Shown: positions 45,657 to 54,565 of the stretch, piece after piece
How positions within the stretch are numbered: the stretch's first letter is position 1
Layout of the letters: every line of letters starts with the position of its first letter
NCBI GenBank assembly: GCA_934293575.1
Contig: CAKQYU010000007.1
Span: forward strand, 1-64,000
Source of the DNA: an uncultured Lachnospiraceae bacterium
GTDB taxonomy: Bacteria > Bacillota > Clostridia > Lachnospirales > Lachnospiraceae
DNA length: 64,000 nt
Direction of reading: 5' to 3'
Program-made: the position numbers and the translations under genes
Notes under the pieces: model-generated
Told to the model about the DNA's origin: nothing
What the model saw: only the letters and a program-made list of their open reading frames with translations
Database searches by the model: none

Positions 45657-45694
45657 AAAAAAGGCTCAGCCCCTTGTAAACAAAGGGCTGAGCC
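45657..45694 (-). terminator. Terminator after the tuf remnant
   Basis: On minus, GGCTCAGCCC pairs perfectly with GGGCTGAGCC and is followed by TTTTTTG. It stands 33 bases after the stop codon of the tuf remnant and would end transcription leaving the defence genes. Confidence 0.88.
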
Positions 45695-45727
45695 AATTAA
45701 GTCAATTGATACTCAAACGGTATTTAA

Positions 45728-45781
45728 TTATTTGATGATGCTGGCAACATGACCAGAAGATACTGTTCTATCACCCTCACG
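45728..45781 (-). pseudogene. Remnant of an EF-Tu gene, last 17 codons and stop
   Basis: The 54 bases match the end of tuf at 54566-54619 with 7 differences. The frame reads REGDRTVSSGHVASIIK and stop, against [17 protein letters not shown] and stop in tuf. Upstream of CGTGAGGG the likeness ends at once. No longer part of a gene: the sequence before it is unrelated. Together with tuf it brackets the defence genes as a direct repeat. Confidence 0.85.
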
Positions 45782-45909
45782 ATATCAGACTGGTGTATTG
45801 CGATGTGCAAATGGTGATTTTTCGTGTAATTTGTGGGGGAAAATCCAGATTTTACGCTGTGTCCGTGTGATTTTTGGAGATTTTGTTATCATGGTGTTAT
45901 CATATCATG

Positions 45910-48900
45910 CTATTCGTAAGACAAAATATTTGCTATCTCATAATTTTTTATTTTCTTGACCTTATCAACACATTGTTTTAATTCGTCTGTTTCTTCTGTT
46001 CCAGTTGTCTTAACACTTTTATAATACTGATGTAATGCCTCCACACAATTGTATAAGCCATCCAAATAATACCGTTCACCTTGACTTGCTAAATCTTCAT
46101 ATATGTCTATACACTTACTGATAGATACTGTAATATATCTCTGAGTTTCTTCCTTAGCAAAAAAAGGTTGCCTGAGCAATGGTGTCAAATGAATCCACAA
46201 TGTTTTCGAATACTCTATATCTAAATATTTTATTGAGCTAAAAAATTTTTCAAACGAAACATTTTGATTGCAATTTTCTTTTAAAAATACCAAACATTGT
46301 ATTCCTGTAAATACACTTGAATAAAGTTTTTTATTTTTCGTCAATATAATATTTTCAAACATATCAACACATTTTTCAAGTTCATTTTTCTCAGTCATTT
46401 CTAGTATATCGATTGCAATGGTACTAATTCGGCAATCCGATAATGCTGTCTTAATTTTTTCAATCAGTGGATACACCTCTGTAATCAATTGATTTTGTAT
46501 AGCTTCACAATAGATAAGTGCAACAAGTTCCTCAATTACTAGAAACTTATTTTCACATTCATCTTTTTCTCCCATAAAATTATCTTTTAATAAGCTTTTT
46601 TCATGGATTATGAAATCATATGAGCGAGTCAAAATGGTGCTTGCAAGTTCTTTATTTAAAATAACCTTACTACATTTTCTCAGGGAAATTTTCGATGTCG
46701 AATAAAAAAAGCTAAAATAATCTCGGACACTTCCATATGAATTATTTCCCAAACGCCCTGTTGGTGTTACACTTTTCACATATTCTGTATTCATCAAATA
46801 TGTATAATATAATTTTGAAAAATCAACTGATTCTGGATACGGTAATCCCTCCCAAATAAATGGATAGTATAATTCTGTTGTCGGCAGGGTATCTTTATCA
46901 TTCTTCCAAAAGGCTGTTATAATATCGTCTCGATATTTTTCTAACGGTTTATTATTCCACAATACTAATAAGCAAGATAATCCATTATCTCTTTCACATA
47001 TATTTTCACTTAGACTCGCACGAAGTGCTTTTTCATAAAATATTTCCACATCTTCTTCATATATTTCAAATGATACATCATTAAAATAACTAGCCAAATG
47101 ATATTGTGCATCAAACTCAGAGAAAATAATATTCTGACAAGTATTTGCAATATTTCCATTAAATCTGGTTGAAATTATCTGCAGAATCTTTTTTATATCT
47201 CTAACCATAAAAGGATCTTCCTTTTGACTAAATCTGCATAATATTTCTAAAAATGCAATTATATTTGCATCTTCTATAAATACTGCTAACCGCGATAATA
47301 TGCTTAAGATGTTCTTCACTGATACAAAATATTTTTTTCTATCATAACTATCTTCTACAGCATACATCTTTACAATTTCAATCAATTTTTCAAAAAGAGA
47401 TTGTTTTTCTAAATCATCTATATTTAAAAGGGTTTTCCGTGTAAAAATTTGATTGATAACTTTTTCTTGATTTGTCCTAACAGCTAATGACATTTTCCAA
47501 TAAGCATATTTACTCGAATTCATTATCTCATCATATACACGTGGAAGCAATCTTGCTTGATCCGAAAATATCGGCAAGCACAATCTATCTATTCCAAGAA
47601 TAAAAACAAACGAACTTTTGTAACAAGTATCTTCTCCTGAATAAACTACTGTAACACTCTTATTGGAATTAAGACTAAACGGCACTATTCTTTCTTCTTT
47701 TTTTCTATCTTTTTCAAAGAAAACTTGCTCCAGCTTTTCCCTTTGTTCAACAATAATACGTCTTGTGTTATATGAATTATCATAATACTTATTGTCAGCG
47801 TATTCCTCCTTTATTTCCCAATTTCCAATTCTATAACATAAATTTAGATATCCCAAATATGAAGCATATATTTCATCTGATAACTTCATCTGCGCCAATT
47901 CCGCTGAACACTCGCTTAATATCTTGTCTGCAATATCATTCTTTGACAATTGTTTATACAACGCTGCTTTTTTTACTTTATACTCAAATGATGGTATTTC
48001 TATCTCCTCAATCAGCTGTTTCGCTTCCTCGTAACCAAATAATGAAATGTGTTTTTTCATTTTTTCAATAAGGTATTCATTTTTATAATATGGGATTTTA
48101 TTACAATATACCTCACATTTTTCCATGCAAGCATCATATAACTCTTTTTTACCATCGATTCTATACATTTCTGCCAAATACAATAATATCTCACATAACG
48201 TTTCTATTTGTGAATTTTTCTCAATTAACTTTTCTGTTACTTTTTCTAAGTATTCAGCATTTTTATCTTCTAAAACAACCAAACATTTTCTTAGTATTTT
48301 AATAATAGTTGAAATTAGCTTCTCTGGTACTTTCTCCTGATTATGAACCAATTTCAGCACTACACTAAAATGTTCGAAGAAATAATTTGCATATTTAACC
48401 CTTTTTTCTTCCGGGAGTAAAATATACGGCTCTATCAACTTTTCAACTTTATGTGAATAGTTTTTCAACTTTTCAAAGTATTCTTCTTTTTCCGCTTCTT
48501 TAGGTTGCCAAAATATATCAACATTTTGGTATGCCCTTTCCAAATAAATATCTTTTTCACTCTGATTTTTTTCTAATAAACCAACAAATTCTGAAATTGC
48601 CTGATAATGTCGATTTTCTTCCTGTCGAGATACTAACCCAGAAATATCTACTATAGTAATCCCCTTATTTTCTAACAGTTTTCTCTCTGGTGCACTGAGT
48701 TTTTCATATAAACCAATCAAATAAATCGTTGGACAGTATTCACCCATATTGTCTCGTAACCAACCAAGCCAGCTTTGAAAATTGGGGTCATCCCCGGAAA
48801 ATCCAAGTAAGCATAATCTAGTTTCAAGCATCGCTTGCTGTACAGTATTAACTAATGCTGAATATTTATCTGGGTATGTTCTATAATCTTCATCGCTTAT

Positions 48901-49461
48901 TATATATGGTTTTACTTGTGGAATACTACCGTGCAGCTTGATTATCCGTGGCTTTATACTCCCTGGCAAATCATTTTGAGAATATATGATTTCATAGTTA
49001 TTCTCACGATAGATCATATCTACCGTCTGCTCCAAAAGAGTATCATAATTTGTTGTAAAAATATCTGACCAATGTAATTTTAAAAGTCTTTTATGTAATT
49101 CTCCTGGAACAAACATTTCGTCTGCAATGGACTGTTCTATCAAATTGTTTATTTTATTCCTATCAAAATTAGCAATATATTCATCTGCCAGCTTTGTGAC
49201 GTTTTTCCCAGATGTTTTTATAATCCTTTTTCTATTCCATTCCTCTTTTTCTTGTTCTTCTAATGGTTCCGGATATAGTTCCTCATACATTTTTTCAGCA
49301 AGTTCGCTCCAATTTGGTGGTTGTATACTTGCCCTTCCTTTACTCTGTGCATTTTTTGAAAATCCAGCTCCAATCATTAGCGAAACATCCCCATATTTTC
49401 TTGGTTCTTTTAATCGCTGTGCAATATCATTTATATAAGAATAAACAGTCTTATCACTCAT
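45910..49461 (-). CDS. SIR2-domain defence-type protein
   Basis: A 1183-residue protein with an N-terminal SIR2-like domain (about 1-270): GAGFS (31-35), TTNYD (136-140), KLHGS (175-179) with the catalytic His, and LGFSGDDPNF (219-228), all needed for NAD+ binding and cleavage. The remaining 900 residues are helical and resemble TPR-like repeats, with no second enzyme motif that I can see; they could sense phage. Large SIR2 proteins of this plan (DSR type) kill infected cells by draining NAD+. It follows the methyltransferase gene by 51 bases. More AT-rich than the housekeeping genes around it. The defence role is inferred from architecture and neighbours. Confidence 0.85.
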   Translation of the reverse strand: MSDKTVYSYINDIAQRLKEPRKYGDVSLMIGAGFSKNAQSKGRASIQPPNWSELAEKMYEELYPEPLEEQEKEEWNRKRIIKTSGKNVTKLADEYIANFDRNKINNLIEQSIADEMFVPGELHKRLLKLHWSDIFTTNYDTLLEQTVDMIYRENNYEIIYSQNDLPGSIKPRIIKLHGSIPQVKPYIISDEDYRTYPDKYSALVNTVQQAMLETRLCLLGFSGDDPNFQSWLGWLRDNMGEYCPTIYLIGLYEKLSAPERKLLENKGITIVDISGLVSRQEENRHYQAISEFVGLLEKNQSEKDIYLERAYQNVDIFWQPKEAEKEEYFEKLKNYSHKVEKLIEPYILLPEEKRVKYANYFFEHFSVVLKLVHNQEKVPEKLISTIIKILRKCLVVLEDKNAEYLEKVTEKLIEKNSQIETLCEILLYLAEMYRIDGKKELYDACMEKCEVYCNKIPYYKNEYLIEKMKKHISLFGYEEAKQLIEEIEIPSFEYKVKKAALYKQLSKNDIADKILSECSAELAQMKLSDEIYASYLGYLNLCYRIGNWEIKEEYADNKYYDNSYNTRRIIVEQREKLEQVFFEKDRKKEERIVPFSLNSNKSVTVVYSGEDTCYKSSFVFILGIDRLCLPIFSDQARLLPRVYDEIMNSSKYAYWKMSLAVRTNQEKVINQIFTRKTLLNIDDLEKQSLFEKLIEIVKMYAVEDSYDRKKYFVSVKNILSILSRLAVFIEDANIIAFLEILCRFSQKEDPFMVRDIKKILQIISTRFNGNIANTCQNIIFSEFDAQYHLASYFNDVSFEIYEEDVEIFYEKALRASLSENICERDNGLSCLLVLWNNKPLEKYRDDIITAFWKNDKDTLPTTELYYPFIWEGLPYPESVDFSKLYYTYLMNTEYVKSVTPTGRLGNNSYGSVRDYFSFFYSTSKISLRKCSKVILNKELASTILTRSYDFIIHEKSLLKDNFMGEKDECENKFLVIEELVALIYCEAIQNQLITEVYPLIEKIKTALSDCRISTIAIDILEMTEKNELEKCVDMFENIILTKNKKLYSSVFTGIQCLVFLKENCNQNVSFEKFFSSIKYLDIEYSKTLWIHLTPLLRQPFFAKEETQRYITVSISKCIDIYEDLASQGERYYLDGLYNCVEALHQYYKSVKTTGTEETDELKQCVDKVKKIKNYEIANILSYE

Positions 49462-49512
49462 CTAAATACCTCTTTTGTAGAAATAACTTTTTACTCTAAA
49501 ATATAGGTCAAA

Positions 49513-50898
49513 TCATTCTTCATCAAATATATTATTCAATGTCTTCTCCATATCTGCCACCAGATTAACCACCAGTGCATTTCCCATCATAAATCTACGT
49601 TTTCTCAATGGCATCTCTACTATTTCTCCTTTAACCAAACAATACTTTGTATGATCTGTAGGGAATCCTTGAATCCGTTCTGCTTCTGTTGCGGTAAGCA
49701 ATCTCACTCTTCCAGTCATCTTATCTTTCACAATATGAGTTGTTCTGCTAAATCCACCTTCTGATGTCAGCATTGTACGTGCCGGTTTATCTTCTTGATC
49801 GATCATGGAAATAGCACCCTCCGAGAATACATATTCATGACCTGTTGAACTTGTACGCAATAATTTTTTTGCACCTTTCAAGTACTGCCAGGTCTGTCTA
49901 TCCTCCTTTGGAAGACGCTGCTCTGTTTCATCACTATGTGTGACCGTTGGATCTGTATAATATAACTTTTCTTCCGGGATAAAGTACTGTTCTTCAACTT
50001 GTCCGGTTTCCATAACATCGCCAAGAGTTATTTGCTTTCCATGATAGTCTGGAACAGTCTTCATTGTATATATTATTCCATTTTTCATTATCCCTGAATT
50101 TTCAAATGCGCATTGAAATGTATCAGATACTTCACCTACTTCTACCGGCAGTTCCTTAATTTTCATCTTAGTAGATTCTGCTTTATTTACCGGAAATGTT
50201 TCTGCAAAAAAACCTTCTTTTAAAACTACCTTTTCCATACATTCTTGTTTACGTTCTTCTTCCAACACATCTGTATATCCGATTGTATTTAAAATTCTTT
50301 CTGCATATTTTGTGTCATTTTTATAAGCAAAAATAAATGTTCTACGACGTCTTTGCTGATATCCATATTCCGCAGCATTTATCACCCGCCATTCCACTGT
50401 ATATCCTTCATCTCGAAAGCATGCAAGAATCACTCCAAAATCCCTACCTCTTTGTTTTGCAGGAGATTTTAATAATCTATCAACATTTTCTAATAATACG
50501 AATGGTGGTTTCTTTGCTTCTAAGGTCTCACGTATTGACCACCATAAAATTCCTTTTTTTCCCTCAAGTCCTTTGGAAGTAGCTAATGAAGATGCTACAG
50601 AATAGTCCTGACACGGAAATCCGCCGACTAACAGGTTAAAATCAGGAAGTGTTGTTTTATCTACATCTTCAATATTATAATTGGTGGTATCTTCACCCTT
50701 ATTATCTAATCGTGTTCCAAACCGATATACATAACAGTCATGTGCGTACTGTGTATTTTTCTCTGCCGGCTCCCATTGACTAAACCAAACTGTATCCCAT
50801 TTTTCTTCTTTTTTATAATCTTCTGCTGTTCTTATATTATTAAGTCCACATCTAAAGCCACCTACTCCGGCGAACAATTCGCAAACTGTTTTCTTCAC
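49513..50898 (-). CDS. DNA (cytosine-5) methyltransferase
   Basis: A 461-residue C5 methyltransferase. Motif I CELFAGVGGFRCG (about 6-18) binds SAM, motif IV GGFPCQDYSVA holds the catalytic Cys96, motif VI is FVLLENVDRLL (Glu137) and motif VIII QRRRRTF (182-188). The target-recognition region lies at about 225-390, with motifs IX and X at the end (RLLTATEAERIQGFP, MMGNALVVNLV). The start is GTG with AGAGG upstream. It protects DNA against the nucleases encoded before it. The recognition sequence cannot be read; the Sau3AI-like partners would suit a GATC-like site, but this is a guess. Confidence 0.94.
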   Translation of the reverse strand: MKKTVCELFAGVGGFRCGLNNIRTAEDYKKEEKWDTVWFSQWEPAEKNTQYAHDCYVYRFGTRLDNKGEDTTNYNIEDVDKTTLPDFNLLVGGFPCQDYSVASSLATSKGLEGKKGILWWSIRETLEAKKPPFVLLENVDRLLKSPAKQRGRDFGVILACFRDEGYTVEWRVINAAEYGYQQRRRRTFIFAYKNDTKYAERILNTIGYTDVLEEERKQECMEKVVLKEGFFAETFPVNKAESTKMKIKELPVEVGEVSDTFQCAFENSGIMKNGIIYTMKTVPDYHGKQITLGDVMETGQVEEQYFIPEEKLYYTDPTVTHSDETEQRLPKEDRQTWQYLKGAKKLLRTSSTGHEYVFSEGAISMIDQEDKPARTMLTSEGGFSRTTHIVKDKMTGRVRLLTATEAERIQGFPTDHTKYCLVKGEIVEMPLRKRRFMMGNALVVNLVADMEKTLNNIFDEE

Positions 50899-50987
50899 TT
50901 CTTTTACCTCTTCTTTTTATTACCGAACGATTGTTCTTGAATATGATAACCCATTTTTATATTCTTGTAAAGATCCTTTTCTATTTC

Positions 50988-52496
50988 TTAGTATGATTTT
51001 ATAAAATCTTCAATCTGCTGTTTCATATATTTCTTATTAAACCAAAAGCACTGTTTGGTCATATATTCCCCAGTAGGTATCGGAGTATCTTTCAATTCAT
51101 CTGGAATTTCTTTTAGAATAATAACCTCTGCTGTTTTTTTTAATTTTACTGAATTAGCATTTTCACAAAAATATTCGCTCTCTCCAGCCTTATTTCTTAC
51201 ATGTGCCACTTTATTAAAGTTACTCTTTGGAAAGTTATTTTCATATATAAACATTAACCTTCCCGCTCTGTCATGCGATAATTTCTGTTGTAACTTTATT
51301 CCATTTTTAATAACTTTTCTTGCTTCTATCCAAACGTCCTTTACTTTATTTACATCTTTTTTCGGAATATACCATATGAGGGCATTGTTCAAGACTTCTT
51401 GCCCATCTGCATTCTTTGAAAATATTACAAGCAAAAACTTTGAATCTATCATCTCATCATAAACAATAGATTCTGTCCAGTTCTTTTCTTTCAGTAATCC
51501 TTCAAAATCGAACACTGAAAATGACATATCCTGCGTTGGTGTTCCTTTTTCATCGACTGTAAGCGTTCTTAATTTATAGTTAGCCTTTTGGAATTCATCT
51601 GTTTCTTCTAAATCATTCTCACTCTTATATATCTGTTTAACAATATCGTTCTTTTCACTATATCCGCTACGATAATTAGGAAATTCTTTTTTCAACGACT
51701 CAACTGTTCTTCCAAAATATGGTTTCAAAGTTTCAATCAAAATATCATCAAACTCTTTTTCCTTTGGCAATACCGTACCTGGCAAAATATAAGATATTTC
51801 CTCTGTGGTAAGCATTCTCTCATTAAACAATTTTGTCATATATGACTTTTTAAATGAATATGCTCTTGGTTTTGCTTTCGGATATTTGTCATTATATTTT
51901 ACTTTCTCATCTCCACCGCTACCTTTTCTAGCCGGACTGAGATACATAAAATCTCGTTCTGATAATTCATGTGCTTTTCCCTCTTTAACATAACGTGCGA
52001 TTTTTTCCCAATCATGCTGAATAATCATCTGATCTCTTTCTGGTAATTCTTCCAGCAGAATCTCGTCTACTTTCTCTACACTGAACTTTTCACGTTTTAC
52101 ACCTTTGATGTATTGATAATACATAACCAACAGGTGGTGATTTTTTGTCCAAAATCTGCTTTCTTCATACTCATTCCAATTTTCGTCTCTATAGTTGATT
52201 TTTCCAAGCGATAATCTCTCTTTTGCTCTATATCCCCTACTATTGATTAAAAATGGAGTTACTTTTAATTCAATGTCCGCATCTTTAAAATCTGGTTCAG
52301 CTTCTTCATTGCACGCATAATTAAACCAGCCTTCTTCATAGGCTTGCCCAATGTCTCCCTTTCCATGCTTCTCTTTTAATCCAGTTTCTTGTTGAAATTT
52401 CTGAGCTAATTCAAAAATTTCTTTAAATGAATGTCCTATCGCTTCTTCCGCTCTCTGTTTTACTTCTTCTGAAGTTTTATATTCTTTATTACCCAT
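50988..52496 (-). CDS. Sau3AI/MutH-type restriction endonuclease, subunit 1
   Basis: A 502-residue nuclease. The MutH/Sau3AI domain is at about 40-230: KGDIGQAYEEGWF, then the catalytic D-E-x-K set in PDFKDADIELKVTPF, and later ARKGSGGDEKVKYNDKYPKAKPRAYSFKKSYM. The C-terminal half (about 250-500) resembles the second, DNA-holding half of Sau3AI. I start at ATG 52496 with GAGG seven bases upstream; the frame runs two codons further to a TTG. It is about 30% alike to the product of the preceding gene by eye, and both keep the active-site residues. The start lies just beyond the stop of that gene. Confidence 0.9.
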   Translation of the reverse strand: MGNKEYKTSEEVKQRAEEAIGHSFKEIFELAQKFQQETGLKEKHGKGDIGQAYEEGWFNYACNEEAEPDFKDADIELKVTPFLINSRGYRAKERLSLGKINYRDENWNEYEESRFWTKNHHLLVMYYQYIKGVKREKFSVEKVDEILLEELPERDQMIIQHDWEKIARYVKEGKAHELSERDFMYLSPARKGSGGDEKVKYNDKYPKAKPRAYSFKKSYMTKLFNERMLTTEEISYILPGTVLPKEKEFDDILIETLKPYFGRTVESLKKEFPNYRSGYSEKNDIVKQIYKSENDLEETDEFQKANYKLRTLTVDEKGTPTQDMSFSVFDFEGLLKEKNWTESIVYDEMIDSKFLLVIFSKNADGQEVLNNALIWYIPKKDVNKVKDVWIEARKVIKNGIKLQQKLSHDRAGRLMFIYENNFPKSNFNKVAHVRNKAGESEYFCENANSVKLKKTAEVIILKEIPDELKDTPIPTGEYMTKQCFWFNKKYMKQQIEDFIKSY

Positions 52497-52498
52497 TA

Positions 52499-53929
52499 TC
52501 AATCCTCAATAAATTTTTTATCCAACTGCGACAAAATATAACTATTATTCAACCAAAAACATTGCTTTGGATAACGTCTCCCATCTGGAAGTTCATAAGT
52601 ATCCTCGGCATTTTGTGCATGTGGTCTTACATGGCACACTGAATTTTCTGATGATTTGGGAAAATTATTATAATTCTTTCCATTTCTCTTTTCTATCTGA
52701 AGTCCTTCGCGAAGCACTCTCTGCGTTCTTTCCCAAACTGCCTTCACATTACCCTCCAAATCATCATATGGAATATTCCAGAACTGGCACCCCTTTAACC
52801 TCAATTCATCTTGTTGATCATACTTATAAACTATAAATAAAAACCGAGTTTCACGTAAATAATTTCCAAATACAGAATCTTCCCAGTTTTCCTCTACTAA
52901 CTCTTTAAATTTGAAAGTTGGGAATGACATATTTTCCTTTATCTTATTATTTTTCTCAATACGTATTGTCTTAACTACCACATTTGCTTTTTCAAATTCT
53001 TCCGCATGGTTCCCATTTATGCCTAATATCCGATATGCTAACATTGCTTCCAGGCTTTTCGGTTTCTTTTGATATTCTATATGAAATGTGTTACATAAAT
53101 CAGTAACCGACCAATCACAATACGAATCTATTTTCCCCACGACATAATCCTCAAAAGATTCCTCCGCCGCACCCTTGATAATCGGTTCATATGTGTTTTT
53201 TCCCGGAATAATATAATTGTTCAGAACATATGTCATGTAGGAATTTTTAAATGCAAATGCCCGTGGTTTTGCTAATTCATTACTAAATGGCTGCTTTCTC
53301 CGGTCTTTAGACGTCGCCGCCTTTGGTGCTGCTCCCAAATACAGAGTATCGCCTTCCGATAATTCATGTGCTTTTCCGTTTCTGATTTTTCCAACAATAA
53401 CTTCAAAATCATGTGCTATGATTTTTATATCTTGCTCCGGTGGTGCAAACAGCTTCACATATCCAATACGATAATCTAATCGATTCTTTATCTCTTGTTG
53501 ATACAGATAATACACCAATAAAATCAACTGAGCCTTGTGCCACATATGACTATCTTCAAACGTTTCATCAACAACTGAGAAATAATCAATCATTGTCAAT
53601 ATCAGTCTTTCCTTGGCTACCAGTGTTCCATTCTTATTTTGTTTATACGGTGTTACTTTTAGTTCTACACCTGCTTTATCAAAATCTGGACGCGCATCAT
53701 TATTTGTCTGATAGTGGAAGAATCTCTCTTCTATTAGTTCTCCCAAACCGCCTTTTCGCCTCTTGTTCTCATGCTTTATCTCATAATCTGTTGTCTCCCT
53801 GACAACCATCGCCTTGGTGATATCATCCTGCTTACACACATCGGCAAATGTTTTTCCAATCAGTCTTTTCGCATATGTTTCAATTGAAATAGGATCTGTT
53901 TCATTGTATTCTTCTAAATAATTCATCAT
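52499..53929 (-). CDS. Sau3AI/MutH-type restriction endonuclease, subunit 2
   Basis: A 476-residue paralogue of the next gene. KGGLGELIEERFFHYQTNNDA (about 59-79) and PDFDKAGVELKVTPYKQNK (81-99; Asp82, Glu89, Lys91) form the MutH-like active site; PFSNELAKPRAFAFKNSYM and the C-terminal YPKQCFWLNNSYI match segments in subunit 1 (TKQCFWFNKKYM). Length equals that of Sau3AI (489), which acts as one chain with two MutH-like halves. The ATG overlaps the Vsr stop (TAATG). Having two complete copies in tandem suggests either a heteromeric nuclease or two enzymes for one modified site. Confidence 0.9.
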   Translation of the reverse strand: MMNYLEEYNETDPISIETYAKRLIGKTFADVCKQDDITKAMVVRETTDYEIKHENKRRKGGLGELIEERFFHYQTNNDARPDFDKAGVELKVTPYKQNKNGTLVAKERLILTMIDYFSVVDETFEDSHMWHKAQLILLVYYLYQQEIKNRLDYRIGYVKLFAPPEQDIKIIAHDFEVIVGKIRNGKAHELSEGDTLYLGAAPKAATSKDRRKQPFSNELAKPRAFAFKNSYMTYVLNNYIIPGKNTYEPIIKGAAEESFEDYVVGKIDSYCDWSVTDLCNTFHIEYQKKPKSLEAMLAYRILGINGNHAEEFEKANVVVKTIRIEKNNKIKENMSFPTFKFKELVEENWEDSVFGNYLRETRFLFIVYKYDQQDELRLKGCQFWNIPYDDLEGNVKAVWERTQRVLREGLQIEKRNGKNYNNFPKSSENSVCHVRPHAQNAEDTYELPDGRRYPKQCFWLNNSYILSQLDKKFIED

Positions 53930-54402
53930 TACATTTCCTCTTCGTCGTCTACTTCTTCCATTTTCTGGGCAAATATTGTCTCTTCTATCACTCTAATGCA
54001 CTGTTCTGTATCTTTCAAAATATCTTTTCCCCAAAAATGTATCACGGTCCACCCCATAAAATTTAATTGCTGATCCTTTTCTTCATCTCTCTGGATATTT
54101 TTCTCTATTTTCTTAACCCAATAATCTGGATTTTTTCCTTTTTCTAACCGTGGCTTCAGCATTTCCCAATCTTTCCCATGGAAAAATTCACTATCACAAA
54201 AAATAGCAATACGATACTTAGTCAAAACTATATCCGGTCTCCCCGGCAATCCCTTGTAATTTTTTTGATAATGAAATCCTCTATGCCATAGTGCCTTTCT
54301 CAACACAACCTCTATACTTGTATCTTTTCCATGTATCCTACTCATGTTTTTATGGCTTTTTTCTGTAACTTCGCCATGAAAACGAGGTTCTTTCGTCTGC
54401 AT
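53929..54402 (-). CDS. vsr: Very short patch repair endonuclease
   Basis: A 157-residue Vsr nuclease that nicks next to T:G mismatches produced when 5-methylcytosine deaminates. Landmarks are SRIHGKDTSIEVVLRKALWHRGFHYQKN, PGRPDIVLTKYRIAIF with catalytic Asp57, and FCDSEFFHGKDW (Asp70, His75), a variant of the usual V-D-G-C-F-W-H-G-C block that lacks the zinc Cys pair. It stands first in the operon, before the nucleases and C5 methyltransferase, which is the usual partner. So the operon codes for cutting, protection and repair of the same site. Confidence 0.92.
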   Translation of the reverse strand: MQTKEPRFHGEVTEKSHKNMSRIHGKDTSIEVVLRKALWHRGFHYQKNYKGLPGRPDIVLTKYRIAIFCDSEFFHGKDWEMLKPRLEKGKNPDYWVKKIEKNIQRDEEKDQQLNFMGWTVIHFWGKDILKDTEQCIRVIEETIFAQKMEEVDDEEEM

Positions 54403-54436
54403 AATCTCTCGCCCTCAATACCATATAATCCATTTC

Positions 54437-54465
54437 ATTGTATCAAACTAACAGTTACTATTCAA
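54437..54465 (-). promoter_or_regulatory. Promoter of the restriction-modification operon
   Basis: On minus, TTGAAT (54465-54460), 17 bases, TACAAT (54442-54437). It lies between the tuf terminator and the vsr start, so the island has its own transcript and does not rely on tuf. Confidence 0.72.
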
Positions 54466-54497
54466 TTCGTTGAAAACAGAAAAAACAGATTTTTATA

Positions 54498-54528
54498 CAA
54501 AAACCCCAGAGGTTTAAACCTCTGGGGT
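54498..54528 (-). terminator. Terminator of tuf
   Basis: A perfect palindrome, ACCCCAGAGGTTT with AAACCTCTGGGGT, followed on minus by TTTTTGT. It begins 38 bases past the tuf stop codon. Confidence 0.93.
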
Positions 54529-54565
54529 ATAATATTTGAGTTAATATTCTAATAACAGATTATGA

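Noticed and set aside
45791..45892. 33-codon minus-strand frame between SIR2 gene and tuf remnant
   Set aside because: No ribosome site and no recognised family; too short to support.
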